Source: Pantoea sp. BAV 3049 (GTDB taxonomy: Bacteria > Pseudomonadota > Gammaproteobacteria > Enterobacterales > Enterobacteriaceae). From it: a stretch of 64,000 bases of DNA. Below, in pieces: positions 46,105 through 54,674 of the stretch. Each line of letters opens with the position of its first letter. Within the stretch, counting starts at the first letter, position 1. The translations under genes were made by a program, and so were the position numbers. Under the pieces are notes generated by a model. That model was not told the origin of the DNA. It saw nothing but the letters and a program-made list of their open reading frames with translations, and ran no database searches. The stretch is taken from contig NZ_WHOY01000031.1 of the NCBI RefSeq assembly GCF_009765445.1, positions 2,786,884 to 2,850,883 on the forward strand, written 5' to 3'.

Positions 46105-46587
46105 TTAATGCAGCATGGAGTGAGAGGAGATGAACTCACCGCGTTCTTCTTCATCTTCGTTCATCATCAGCAGATGGTTGGCAAAGGCTTCCATCACCAC
46201 CATGGAGATCTGTTCTTCGCTCTGCTTCATAAAGTGCACGAACTGACCGTAAGTCAGCCCGGCCGTAACGCAAAGCGACTGACAGACAATCAGCTTGGGC
46301 AGGTTGTCATCCTGAATATCCACAAAGGCTTTTACCGTCAGCGAGCTGGCATTGATCTGTGACAGATCGCCAACCAGCGGGATCAGCGCGGTGGGCTTTA
46401 CTTCGGCGAGTGCGGAAAACAGTATGACGTTGTCCACCAGATCGAGCTTGGCATCGAACACGCCGTCAAAATTTTGCATATGCGGCAGGTGAAGCGCCTG
46501 ACAGGAGTCACACTCAAACCAGGTAATACTTTGCTGATCCAGCCAACGACGAATGACGTCGATATCCGGAACGACGAGTGAATCCAT
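46105..46587 (-). CDS. ybjN: YbjN family protein
   Basis: 160-residue cytoplasmic protein of the YbjN family (type III secretion chaperone-like fold), reported to affect motility, fimbriae and stress phenotypes in E. coli and Erwinia; mechanism unknown. Conserved WFECDSCQALHLPHMQNFDGVFDAK and SEEQISMVVMEA. ATG at 46587. Neighbours rimK and potF are conserved. Confidence 0.92.
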   Translation of the reverse strand: MDSLVVPDIDVIRRWLDQQSITWFECDSCQALHLPHMQNFDGVFDAKLDLVDNVILFSALAEVKPTALIPLVGDLSQINASSLTVKAFVDIQDDNLPKLIVCQSLCVTAGLTYGQFVHFMKQSEEQISMVVMEAFANHLLMMNEDEEERGEFISSHSMLH

Positions 46588-46673
46588 GTGATTTGTCTCA
46601 TACTGCCTTAAAATTGCGCCCTAGCTTACGGAAAAAAGCCCCGGAACACCACGATTGCGACAGAAATATGACG

Positions 46674-47576
46674 TCATCCGCCGGTTTTCAGACAGAAACC
46701 AGGTCGCGCCTGTTCTTCAATCCAGGCGATCATCATCGCGGCAATATCCAAACCCGTGGTCTTTTCAATGCCTTCCAGCCCTGGCGAGGCATTAACCTCC
46801 ATAACCAGTGGTCCACGGCTGGCGCGTAAAATATCCACCCCGGCCACGTCCAGGCCCAGCGTCGCGGCGGCGTCGATCGCCATTTCCCGCTCACGGCAGG
46901 TGATTTCCACGCTGCGCGCCGTGCCGCCACGATGAAGGTTGGAACGGAAGTCCCCTTCCTTCGCCTCTCGTTCAATTGCAGCAACCACTTCGCCGCCAAT
47001 CACCAGACAACGGATATCCCGGCCGTGGGCTTCCTTGATAAACTCCTGCACCAGAATATGGGCGTTCAGTCCCCGGAAGGCGTCGATCACGCTTTCGGCC
47101 GCCTGACGTGTTTCCGCCAGCACCACTCCTATCCCCTGCGTGCCCTCAACCAGTTTTACCACCAGCGGCGCTCCGCCCACCATCTCAATCAGATCGCTGG
47201 TGTCATCCGGTGAATGGGCAAAACCGGTAACCGGCATGTCAATCCCCTGCCGCGCCAGCAGCTGCAGCGAACGCAACTTATCCCGCGCGCGGGTTATCGC
47301 CACCGACTCGTTCAACGGGTAGCTGCCGCATACCTCAAACTGGCGTAGCACCGCTGTGCCATAAAAGGTAATGGCCGAGCCGATACGAGGGATCACCGCG
47401 TCGAAATGGTCCAGCTGCTTGCCGCGATAGTGGATTGCGGAAGAACCCGGATTGATATTCATGTAGCAGGAAAGCGGGTCAATCACTTCCACGCTGTGGC
47501 CGCGCTTTCGGGCGGCCTCCAGCAGCCTTTTGCACGAATAGAGTGAACCGTCTCGGGAAAGAATCGCAATTTTCAC
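46674..47576 (-). CDS. rimK: Ribosomal protein S6 glutamate ligase RimK
   Basis: ATP-grasp ligase adding glutamates to the C-terminus of ribosomal protein S6. The GTG at 47576 gives [18 protein letters not shown] and 300 residues, the E. coli length, with GGAGG seven bases upstream; the 45 preceding codons overlap nfsA in another frame and are not coding. ATP-grasp motifs: [16 protein letters not shown] near 140, [10 protein letters not shown] near 180, [13 protein letters not shown] near 260. Ends CLKTGG. Starts 19 bases after nfsA, operon. Confidence 0.96.
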   Translation of the reverse strand: MKIAILSRDGSLYSCKRLLEAARKRGHSVEVIDPLSCYMNINPGSSAIHYRGKQLDHFDAVIPRIGSAITFYGTAVLRQFEVCGSYPLNESVAITRARDKLRSLQLLARQGIDMPVTGFAHSPDDTSDLIEMVGGAPLVVKLVEGTQGIGVVLAETRQAAESVIDAFRGLNAHILVQEFIKEAHGRDIRCLVIGGEVVAAIEREAKEGDFRSNLHRGGTARSVEITCREREMAIDAAATLGLDVAGVDILRASRGPLVMEVNASPGLEGIEKTTGLDIAAMMIAWIEEQARPGFCLKTGG

Positions 47577-47595
47577 CAGATGCCTCCGGGGGAGC

Positions 47596-48318
47596 TTAAC
47601 GTGTTGCCCAACCCTGCTTGTGCAGATAATCCAGCATAAATGGCCGGCTTTCTTTAATAATGGTTTTCTGGATGTGCTGGCTCCAGCTTTCGCGCCGCGG
47701 GTTGCTTTCACGGGTCAGATAGTACTCTTCCTGCTGGCTGTCATAAGCGGCCAGCACTTCAGGATCGATCGGCTGATAGCGGTTTTCATGCACCAGCATT
47801 TGTGCTGGCATACGCGGCTTGTGCTGCGGTTTCTGATCGGGCCAGCCCAGGCAAAGGCCAAACAGCGGCAGGACAAATTTCGGCAGCCCCAGCAGCCCGG
47901 TCACTTCAGCGATGCTGTTACGGATACCGCCGATAAACACGCCGCCGAGGCCAAGAGACTCTGCAGCAATCATCGCATTCTGCCCCATCAGTGCGGTATC
48001 CACGCAGCCCAGCAGCAGCTGTTCGGCCAGCCCCAGCTGCGCTTCCGGACAGATTTGCAGGTGACGATTAAAATCGGCACAGAACACCCAGAACTCAGCC
48101 GCCTGGCCGACATACCGCTGGCCGCCGGTCAGAGTAACCAGCTTTTCACGCAGTTCACGATCGGTAATCCGGATCACAGATGAACACTGCAGGAAGCTGG
48201 AGCTGGATGCCGACTGGGCAGCGGCCAGAATGGCCTGCCGCCCGGCGTCGCCGATGGGCTGGTCAGTAAAGGCCCGGATAGAGCGGTGAGAGCAAAGTAG
48301 CTCAATGGTCGGCGTCAT
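47596..48318 (-). CDS. nfsA: Oxygen-insensitive NADPH nitroreductase NfsA
   Basis: FMN flavoenzyme reducing nitroaromatics and quinones with NADPH. 240 residues, the E. coli length. FMN-binding Arg/Ser stretch [12 protein letters not shown] near residue 11, [14 protein letters not shown] near 37 and the GGIRNS loop near 130. ATG at 48318. In E. coli ybjC precedes it; here no ybjC protein is present although the end of a frame still overlaps nfsA. Confidence 0.96.
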   Translation of the reverse strand: MTPTIELLCSHRSIRAFTDQPIGDAGRQAILAAAQSASSSSFLQCSSVIRITDRELREKLVTLTGGQRYVGQAAEFWVFCADFNRHLQICPEAQLGLAEQLLLGCVDTALMGQNAMIAAESLGLGGVFIGGIRNSIAEVTGLLGLPKFVLPLFGLCLGWPDQKPQHKPRMPAQMLVHENRYQPIDPEVLAAYDSQQEEYYLTRESNPRRESWSQHIQKTIIKESRPFMLDYLHKQGWATR

Positions 48319-48500
48319 GCTTTTCTCCTGAAGAATGAGCGATAAAATGTTGCCGGCAAGGGTAGCACCAGATCAAGTGCGGGGTAAGAGAGGACCCACA
48401 TAATTCCACCGGGGTATAGCCTGGACGAATCGGATCAACAGGTAATTCCTTCTTCCTTTTACCCAATGATGCGGGCATCATAAGCGCCAATTCAGATTAT

Positions 48501-48520
48501 TTTGTGATTCAAATCACATA
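48501..48520. promoter_or_regulatory. CRP-type palindrome before grxA
   Basis: TGTGA (48503-48507) and TCACA (48514-48518) are separated by exactly six bases (TTCAAA), the full CRP half-site pattern in both arms. It also resembles an FNR site with one mismatch per arm. Its centre is 36 bp before the grxA ATG, so it might overlap the promoter and repress. Confidence 0.5.
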
Positions 48521-48546
48521 AATTTTTGACCTTTGAGGAGAAACCT

Positions 48547-48810
48547 ATGTTTGCAGTGATTTTTGGACGTCCTGGCTGTCCTTATTGTGTCCGTGCCAAA
48601 GAACTGGCCGAGAAGCTGACTGAAGAGCGTGATGACTTCAATTTCCGCTATGTGGATATTCACGCCGAAGGCATCACCAAGGCTGACCTGGAAAAAACCG
48701 TCGGCAAACCAGTAGAAACCGTGCCGCAGATTTTTCTCGATCAGAATCACATCGGTGGCTGTACTGATTTCGAAGCTTACGCGAAAGAGAATCTGGGCCT
48801 GTTCCAGTAA
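48547..48810 (+). CDS. grxA: Glutaredoxin 1
   Basis: Small dithiol oxidoreductase reduced by glutathione; serves ribonucleotide reductase and OxyR recycling. 87 residues; active site Cys11-Pro-Tyr-Cys14, TVPQIF cis-Pro segment near residue 60 and the GGCTDFEAY glutathione-binding loop near 71. ATG 48547 chosen because the family begins MFAV or MQTV and GAGGAG is nine bases upstream. Divergent from nfsA. Confidence 0.97.
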   Translation: MFAVIFGRPGCPYCVRAKELAEKLTEERDDFNFRYVDIHAEGITKADLEKTVGKPVETVPQIFLDQNHIGGCTDFEAYAKENLGLFQ

Positions 48811-48840
48811 AATTCTTGCGGCTGGGAGCTTCCGGCAAAA

Positions 48841-48874
48841 AGAGGGTCGATATTGCTATCGACCCTCTTTTTTT
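48841..48874 (+). terminator. Strong terminator after grxA
   Basis: AGAGGGTCGATA (48841-48852) pairs perfectly with TATCGACCCTCT (48857-48868) around TTGC, followed by T-run. It also faces convergent ybjM with an A-run on its left. Confidence 0.92.
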
Positions 48875-48920
48875 ATCTGCGTATTTTCACACCCGTTGCA
48901 CCGTTCTTCCCTGCCGGGCC

Positions 48921-49292
48921 TCAGCCATGCGGATGCCAGAAAATGGTTCTCAACAGCATCACGGCCAGGGCTCCGGATCCGCACCAGAAAATCGCGCTGG
49001 CATCAAAAGCCAGCTCCTGCAGCAGATCGTGTCCCCACATTGAGTACCAGCGCATAATCGCCAGGCAGATTGGCGTACCGAGCAGAGCCCCCAACAGCGC
49101 CACCGTCAGCGGAGCCTCTTTCGAAGTCAGCGCAGCTACCGCTCCGGGAATGGTTAACATCAGCAAACCGGGACGCGCCTGCATTGCCGCGGCACCCTGG
49201 ATAAACATGTCATAACGCACCGCCAGAAAGACAATGCAGTACAGGGCAAGACTGCTTATCACGCTTGTCCAGGACATACCCTTAAACATCAT
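48921..49292 (-). CDS. ybjM: Inner-membrane protein YbjM
   Basis: 123-residue hydrophobic protein with four predicted helices; function unknown. It resembles E. coli YbjM in length, position beside grxA and local segments (IPGAVAALTSKE, ALLGTPICLAIMR, FWCGSGAL), though overall similarity is moderate. Two adjacent ATG codons; the first is at 49292. Confidence 0.75.
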   Translation of the reverse strand: MMFKGMSWTSVISSLALYCIVFLAVRYDMFIQGAAAMQARPGLLMLTIPGAVAALTSKEAPLTVALLGALLGTPICLAIMRWYSMWGHDLLQELAFDASAIFWCGSGALAVMLLRTIFWHPHG

Positions 49293-49564
49293 AGGATTTT
49301 CTCTCGGTAATTGATGTAGTCCCCTGGTCAGACAAACTCCGGACCATTTTCCCCGATGGTAAAAACTAAATACCGTTACAATTGTTCACGGCTTTTACTG
49401 GCTGAAATAGAATGAAGCGACTAAAATGGCGGCCGTTTTAACTGGCGCTGGGCTGTAATTCGCGGATAAACCTGAATGTTGCCGCTGCTCTGCTGGCAGT
49501 CAGGCAAATTTAGCGCAAAACGCCCTTTATTTCAACACGTTACTGGTAAACAAGAAGTTAAACC

Positions 49565-51253
49565 GTGAATATAAACGTCGCAGACTTGTTAAGTGGAAAT
49601 GACATTCTGTTATTATTTGTCGTGCTGGCACTGGGATTATGTCTGGGTAAATTACGGCTGGGTTCTGTCCAACTGGGTAATTCCATTGGCGTTTTAGTCG
49701 TCTCTCTCCTGTTAGGCCAGCAGCATTTTAGTATTAATCCCAACGCTCTTAATTTGGGCTTCATGTTATTTATTTTTTGCGTAGGTGTTGAAGCAGGCCC
49801 CAACTTTTTTTCAATTTTCTTTCGTGACGGCAAAAATTATCTGATGCTGGCTTCGGTCATGGTCGGCAGCGCGGTCATTCTGGCGCTGGGGCTGGGTAAA
49901 CTGTTTGGCTGGGACATCGGTCTGACCGCCGGGATGCTGGCCGGATCAATGACCTCCACGCCGGTTCTGGTGGGGGCCGGAGATACGCTGCGACAAACTT
50001 ATCCTGCAGGCAGTCTGCTAAATGCGGCTCAGTCTAACCTCAGTCTCGGCTATGCCCTGACCTACCTTGTCGGCCTGGTCAGTCTGATCTTTGGCGCCCG
50101 TTACTTGCCCAAGTTACAGCATCAGGATCTGCCTACCAGTGCGCAACAAATTGCCCGCGAGCGGGGACTGGATCCTGACAGCCAGCGTAAAGTCTACCTG
50201 CCGGTGATCCGTGCCTATCGTGTGGGCCCGGAACTGGTGGCATGGACTGACGGTAAAAACCTGCGTGAACTCGGGATATATCGCCAGACCGGCTGCTATA
50301 TCGAGCGTATCCGCCGTAACGGTATCCTGGCGAACCCGGACGGCGACGCGGTGCTGCAGCAGGGAGATGAAATTTCGCTGGTGGGCTATCCGGATGCACA
50401 TTCCCGCCTCGATCCAAGCTTCCGCAATGGCAAAGAAGTGTTCGACCGCGATCTGCTCGATATGCGAATTATCAATGAAGAGATCGTGGTTAAAAATAAC
50501 AATGCGGTAAATAAAAGACTCAGTCAGCTGAAATTGACCGATCACGGATGTTTCCTTAATCGGGTGATCCGCAGCCAGATTGAAATGCCTATCGATGACA
50601 GCATCATCCTTAATAAAGGCGATGTGTTACAAATTAGCGGCGAGGCACGCAGGGTTAAATCCGTAGCAGACCGAATCGGATTTATCTCAATTCACAGTCA
50701 GGTGACCGACCTTCTCGCCTTTTGTGCCTTTTTTATAATCGGACTGATGGTCGGAATGATCACTTTCCAGTTCAGCAGTTTTAACTTCAGTATTGGTAAC
50801 GCGGCCGGATTATTATTTTCCGGCATTATGCTCGGCTTCCTGCGTGCCAACCACCCGACATTTGGCTATATCCCACAGGGTGCGCTGACCATGGTTAAAG
50901 AGTTCGGGCTGATGGTATTTATGGCTGGCGTGGGGCTCAGCGCCGGGAGCGGGCTGTCGCATGGACTGGGCGATACAGGGCTGCTGATGCTGGTTGCGGG
51001 GCTGGTGGTCAGTTTGCTGCCGGTGGTGCTGTGCTTCCTGTTTGGGGCTTACGTGCTGAAAATGAATCGCGCATTACTGTTCGGTGCCATTATGGGAGCA
51101 CGCACCTGTGCCCCGGCCATGGAAATTATCAGCGATACGGCGCGCAGTAATATCCCGGCTCTTGGCTATGCCGGCACCTATGCAATTGCTAACGTTTTGC
51201 TGACCTTAGCCGGTACGCTAATCGTCATAATCTGGCCAATGTTTGGCGGCTGA
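49565..51253 (+). CDS. ybjL: AspT/YidE-type transporter YbjL
   Basis: 562-residue inner-membrane protein of the aspartate:alanine exchanger family, E. coli YbjL 561. Order: about five helices (1-180), two TrkA-C regulatory domains in the middle (about 200-290 and 295-375), then about six helices, ending [19 protein letters not shown]. Conserved [23 protein letters not shown] and [15 protein letters not shown] are the duplicated family repeats. GTG start at 49565. Substrate unknown in this subfamily. Confidence 0.94.
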   Translation: MNINVADLLSGNDILLLFVVLALGLCLGKLRLGSVQLGNSIGVLVVSLLLGQQHFSINPNALNLGFMLFIFCVGVEAGPNFFSIFFRDGKNYLMLASVMVGSAVILALGLGKLFGWDIGLTAGMLAGSMTSTPVLVGAGDTLRQTYPAGSLLNAAQSNLSLGYALTYLVGLVSLIFGARYLPKLQHQDLPTSAQQIARERGLDPDSQRKVYLPVIRAYRVGPELVAWTDGKNLRELGIYRQTGCYIERIRRNGILANPDGDAVLQQGDEISLVGYPDAHSRLDPSFRNGKEVFDRDLLDMRIINEEIVVKNNNAVNKRLSQLKLTDHGCFLNRVIRSQIEMPIDDSIILNKGDVLQISGEARRVKSVADRIGFISIHSQVTDLLAFCAFFIIGLMVGMITFQFSSFNFSIGNAAGLLFSGIMLGFLRANHPTFGYIPQGALTMVKEFGLMVFMAGVGLSAGSGLSHGLGDTGLLMLVAGLVVSLLPVVLCFLFGAYVLKMNRALLFGAIMGARTCAPAMEIISDTARSNIPALGYAGTYAIANVLLTLAGTLIVIIWPMFGG

Positions 51254-51343
51254 AAATAATTTAAAAATTTCTGAGAACTTTTATAACGGGGCGCAGTCTT
51301 AATTAGTGCCACTGCTTTTCTTTGAAATCCCCAAATTGTGGAG

Positions 51344-51374
51344 CCCGTTAATCGAATGATTAGCGGGTTTTTTT
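51344..51374 (+). terminator. Terminator after ybjL
   Basis: CCCGTTAATC (51344-51353) pairs with GATTAGCGGG (51358-51367, one G-U) around GAAT, followed by seven T. Confidence 0.9.
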
Positions 51375-51456
51375 CTATCTGCACTCCCTCCTCTTAATGT
51401 TTCCTTAATCGCTTTTCAGCACCATGCGCAGCTGCATTCACCTTCATCCGGTCGTC

Positions 51457-52191
51457 ATGAAAACATCATCAAGTCTTAACGAAAGCTCAATCACTGGTTC
51501 AACCAGGAACAATGCTATTTATCTTCTTCCCCGACGCTTTTATCTTATCCAGCTGATATTGCTGGCGGTGACCGGTTTGGCCTTCACCTGGGTGTTCCGT
51601 AACGAGACGTGGGATTTTGCCCTGTCCCGGATGTGGTTTGACCCGGTTTCACAGCAGTTTCCCTGGAAGGAAAATTTCTGGCTGGACCTGATTAACCATC
51701 GCATAGCCAAAGATGCAGTGATTGCCATGGCGGTCATCGCGCTGGTGACAGGCGTAATCAGGCGGAATTGTCGCCTGGTGCTGGTTGCTTTGCTGACCGG
51801 CGTCGGCCCACTGGTCGTCGGCATCCTGAAGGCCACCAGCGCACACTCCTGTCCCTGGGACTTGATTGAGTTTGGTGGCAAAGCGGTGTCGTACCCGCTG
51901 TTTTCCGCCATTCCGCTGGACAGCGGTCCCGGGCGCTGCTTCCCCGGAGGCCATGCATCCAGCGGCTTTGGCGTAATGGCGTTGTTTTTCTGGTTCTGTC
52001 CGCAGCGTCCCCGGCTGGCATGGCTGTGCTTTTTCGCCGGTGCCGCGCTGGGTATGTTGATGGGTTATGGCCAGATGATGCGCGGCGCGCATTTTCTTTC
52101 CCACAATTTATGGGCTGGCTGGTGGGTCTGGCTGAGCCAATGTTTTACTTTCGGATGCGTGTCGTATCTGCTGAACAAGACGAGGAAATAA
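51457..52191 (+). CDS. PAP2-family membrane phosphatase, ybjG-linked
   Basis: 244 residues, about six helices. A PAP2 core is visible: KATSAHSCPWDL near 119-130, CFPGGHASSGFG near 160 (PSGH-type motif) and RGAHFLSHNLWAGWW near 205 (SRxxxxxH-type motif with the catalytic His). The first motif reads K...CPWD instead of the canonical Lys-six residues-Arg-Pro, a recognisable PAP2 subgroup related to lipid phosphatases. ATG at 51457 chosen; 11 upstream codons are weak. It ends two bases before ybjG starts, so the two PAP2 enzymes are one operon. Substrate could be an undecaprenyl, lipid A or phosphatidylglycerol phosphate; not decidable here. Confidence 0.85.
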   Translation: MKTSSSLNESSITGSTRNNAIYLLPRRFYLIQLILLAVTGLAFTWVFRNETWDFALSRMWFDPVSQQFPWKENFWLDLINHRIAKDAVIAMAVIALVTGVIRRNCRLVLVALLTGVGPLVVGILKATSAHSCPWDLIEFGGKAVSYPLFSAIPLDSGPGRCFPGGHASSGFGVMALFFWFCPQRPRLAWLCFFAGAALGMLMGYGQMMRGAHFLSHNLWAGWWVWLSQCFTFGCVSYLLNKTRK

Positions 52192-52193
52192 CC

Positions 52194-52802
52194 ATGCTGG
52201 AAGAGTTGAACCGGATGCTGTTTCTCTGGGTCAATGCCACGCCTGAATCACCAGGCTGGCTGATTTCACTGGCAACTTTTATCGCACGGGATTTGATCGC
52301 CATCGTGCCCCTGCTGATCGTTGCACTGTGGTTGTGGGGACCTGGAAGCCAGCTCACCTCGCAACGGGTGCTGGTGCTGAAAACCGGCATTGCCCTGATT
52401 TATGCGCTGGCCATTTCCTGGTGTATTGGCAATCTGTTCCCGCATCCGCGCCCCTTCGTTATCGGTCTGGGTCATCAGTTCCTGTCGCATGCGCCGGATG
52501 ACTCCTACCCCAGCGACCACGGCACGGCTATCTTCACCTTCGCCATTGCTTTCCTCTGCTGGCATCGTGCCTGGTCAGGCGTGGTGCTGATGCTGGTCGG
52601 TACGGCGATCGCCTGGTCGCGCGTTTATCTTGGCGTTCACTGGCCGATGGATATGATCGGCGGACTGCTGGTTGGCATGCTCTCCTGCCTGTTTGCGCAG
52701 GTGGCATGGTATTTCTGTGGACGTCGCTTATTGCAAAATATTTCGTCCGTTTACCGGTTATTGTTCGCCCTGCCAATCCGCAAAGGTTGGGTTCGTGATT
52801 AA
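52194..52802 (+). CDS. ybjG: Undecaprenyl-diphosphatase YbjG
   Basis: Membrane PAP2 phosphatase releasing undecaprenyl phosphate from its diphosphate for peptidoglycan lipid recycling, also giving bacitracin resistance in E. coli. The ATG at 52194 gives 202 residues (MLEELNRMLFLWVNATPESPGWLISLA). PAP2 motifs: FPHPRPF near 82, YPSDHGTAIF near 104 and SRVYLGVHWPMDMIGG near 143. C-terminus FALPIRKGWVRD is identical to E. coli. Frame continues upstream through the preceding gene and is not coding there. Confidence 0.95.
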   Translation: MLEELNRMLFLWVNATPESPGWLISLATFIARDLIAIVPLLIVALWLWGPGSQLTSQRVLVLKTGIALIYALAISWCIGNLFPHPRPFVIGLGHQFLSHAPDDSYPSDHGTAIFTFAIAFLCWHRAWSGVVLMLVGTAIAWSRVYLGVHWPMDMIGGLLVGMLSCLFAQVAWYFCGRRLLQNISSVYRLLFALPIRKGWVRD

Positions 52803-52823
52803 ATAACTGTTGCGCATAGCCAG

Positions 52824-52849
52824 GGTGGATATGATTCCACCCTTTTTTA
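52824..52849 (+). terminator. Terminator after ybjG
   Basis: GGGTGGA (52824-52830) pairs with TCCACCC (52837-52843) around TATGAT, followed by six T. Confidence 0.88.
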
Positions 52850-53313
52850 TTTTTCAATTACCGCCAGAATTATTGCGCAACATCATGGTAAAAAAAGGAA
52901 ATAGTATTGATTCGTTGCGCAAATGGATAATTCGCAAACAACCTGACGCAGAAGAATTACGCAACGTAATGATAATAAACAACTTAAATTTAAATTACTG
53001 GTTGTTTTTTAAACAGAAAATTGAAATTTATACAATGCACGCCGGTCACAATGCAGTTTAAATAACCACCAGAAAGACGATATACCAGAATATGAACCTG
53101 CATTAAAAAACAGAGATAGCGCATAACTCTGATAATAATTTCATAACTGTGATTACGATCGCCAGAAAGCGCCGATCTTCCACTTCCTTCTTCTCTGCCA
53201 GATGGTAGAGTGTCGCCGTCTGATACAGAGCCCTAAATTAAATCACGCTGCGTGGCTGTATTCAGCCTGCGCCCGGCTTTATTTACTTTATTGTTTTCAA
53301 TCCGGAGAAAGTC
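52850..53313. other. AT-rich gap before the SdaC-type gene
   Basis: About 460 bp without a supported gene. TTGCGCAA occurs at 52873-52880 and 52915-52922, and TTACG-CAA-CGTAA at 52958-52970, giving inverted-repeat centres about 42 bp apart. An open frame (MVKKGNSIDSL..., 58 codons) crosses them but lacks a ribosome site. The part after 53080 should hold the promoter of the transporter; TCCGGAGAAAG is its ribosome site. Confidence 0.4.
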
Positions 53314-54594
53314 ATGGAATCATCTGAAGCCGTTACGCTGACACAGGACGTTGTCGATTCAACCAGCTGGCGTAAAAGCGATACAATGTGGATGCTGGGC
53401 CTGTATGGCACGGCGATTGGGGCTGGCGTGCTGTTTTTACCGATTAATGCCGGTATCGGCGGACTGGTCCCACTGATTATTATGGCCCTGCTCGCCTTCC
53501 CGATGACCTTCTTTGCTCACCGTGGCCTGTGCCGCTTTGTGCTGTCCGGCCGTGAAGCAGGCGAAGATATCACCGGCGTAGTGGAAGAACATTTCGGTGC
53601 CGGTGCCGGTAAGCTGCTTACCCTGCTCTACTTCTTTGCTATCTATCCGATACTGCTGGTTTACAGTGTGGCAATCACCAATACAGTGGAAAGCTTCCTG
53701 ACCCATCAGCTGCATCTGCAGGCACCGCCGCGCGCCCTGCTGGCGCTGATCCTGATTGTCGGACTGATGACCATTGTTCGCTTCGGCAAAGAGATAATTG
53801 TCAAAACCATGAGCGTGCTGGTCTACCCGTTCGTGCTGGTGCTGATGGCACTGGCGCTGTTCCTGATCCCGCACTGGAACAGCTCAATCTTTGAACATGC
53901 CAGCCTGAGCGGTTCCGGCAGTAGCTTATGGATGACGCTGTGGCTGGCGATCCCGGTAATGGTGTTCTCGTTTAACCACTCCCCGATTATCTCTGCTTTT
54001 GCCGTGGCAAAACGTCAGGAGTACGGCGACGGTGCAGAGCAAAAATGTTCACGCATTTTGCTGCGCAGCCATCTGATGATGGTGGTGACGGTGATGTTCT
54101 TCGTGTTCAGCTGCGTTCTCAGCCTGTCACCGGAGAATCTGGCGGAAGCGAAAGCACAGAATATTTCGATCCTCTCGTACCTTGCTAACCACTTTGACAC
54201 GCCGCTGATGGCATGGATGGCACCGATTATTGCGATGGTAGCCATCACCAAATCGTTCCTCGGCCACTATCTTGGCGCGCGTGAAGGTTTTAATGGCCTG
54301 ATCGTTAAGGCTATGGGAGAAAAAGGCAAAAAGCTGCCGGAAAGCAGGCTGAACGGCGTGACCGCCATCTTTATGCTGATCACCACCTGGCTGGTGGCAA
54401 CGCTGAACCCGAGCATCCTGGGTATGATCGAAACGCTGGGCGGGCCGGTGATTGCGGTGCTGCTGTTCCTGATGCCGATGTATGCCATCAACAAGGTTCC
54501 GGCGATGCGTCAGTACAGCGGTAAAATCAGCAACGTCTTTGTGGTGCTGATCGGCCTGATTGCCATCTCCGCGATTACTTTCGACCTGTTCTGA
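53314..54594 (+). CDS. sdaC: Serine/threonine:H+ symporter, SdaC type
   Basis: Hydroxy/aromatic amino-acid permease (HAAAP) family protein of 426 residues, about 11 helices, very close to E. coli SdaC: DTMWMLGLYGTAIGAGVLFLP, VVEEHFGAGAGKLLTLLYFFAIYP, LAIPVMVFSFNHSPIIS and NPSILGMIETLGGP. E. coli sdaC sits next to the serine deaminase gene sdaB elsewhere on the chromosome, so here it stands alone beside dacC. It may be a second, SdaC-like copy; the symbol is used for family, not for proven orthology. Confidence 0.8.
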   Translation: MESSEAVTLTQDVVDSTSWRKSDTMWMLGLYGTAIGAGVLFLPINAGIGGLVPLIIMALLAFPMTFFAHRGLCRFVLSGREAGEDITGVVEEHFGAGAGKLLTLLYFFAIYPILLVYSVAITNTVESFLTHQLHLQAPPRALLALILIVGLMTIVRFGKEIIVKTMSVLVYPFVLVLMALALFLIPHWNSSIFEHASLSGSGSSLWMTLWLAIPVMVFSFNHSPIISAFAVAKRQEYGDGAEQKCSRILLRSHLMMVVTVMFFVFSCVLSLSPENLAEAKAQNISILSYLANHFDTPLMAWMAPIIAMVAITKSFLGHYLGAREGFNGLIVKAMGEKGKKLPESRLNGVTAIFMLITTWLVATLNPSILGMIETLGGPVIAVLLFLMPMYAINKVPAMRQYSGKISNVFVVLIGLIAISAITFDLF

Positions 54595-54606
54595 TCCCAA
54601 AGAAAA

Positions 54607-54630
54607 GGGGCTGAGTATCAACCCAGCCCC
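54607..54630. terminator. Hairpin between sdaC-like gene and dacC
   Basis: GGGGCTG (54607-54613) pairs with CAGCCCC (54624-54630). A short T-run follows only in the minus direction, so it suits dacC better than the transporter gene. Confidence 0.7.
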
Positions 54631-54674
54631 TGAAATCAGTTAAACAATATTGGCACGAAACGAGCGCGACTCCG

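Noticed and set aside
48302-48490. Minus-strand ORF ending EKHDADH just before nfsA, like the end of E. coli YbjC
   Set aside because: The similar tail is forced by the overlap with the nfsA start; the other 50 residues do not resemble YbjC and lack its membrane segments.
52876-53061. Plus-strand ORF MVKKGNSIDSL... after the ybjG terminator
   Set aside because: No ribosome site, AT-rich sequence with few expected stops against it, and no recognisable domain.
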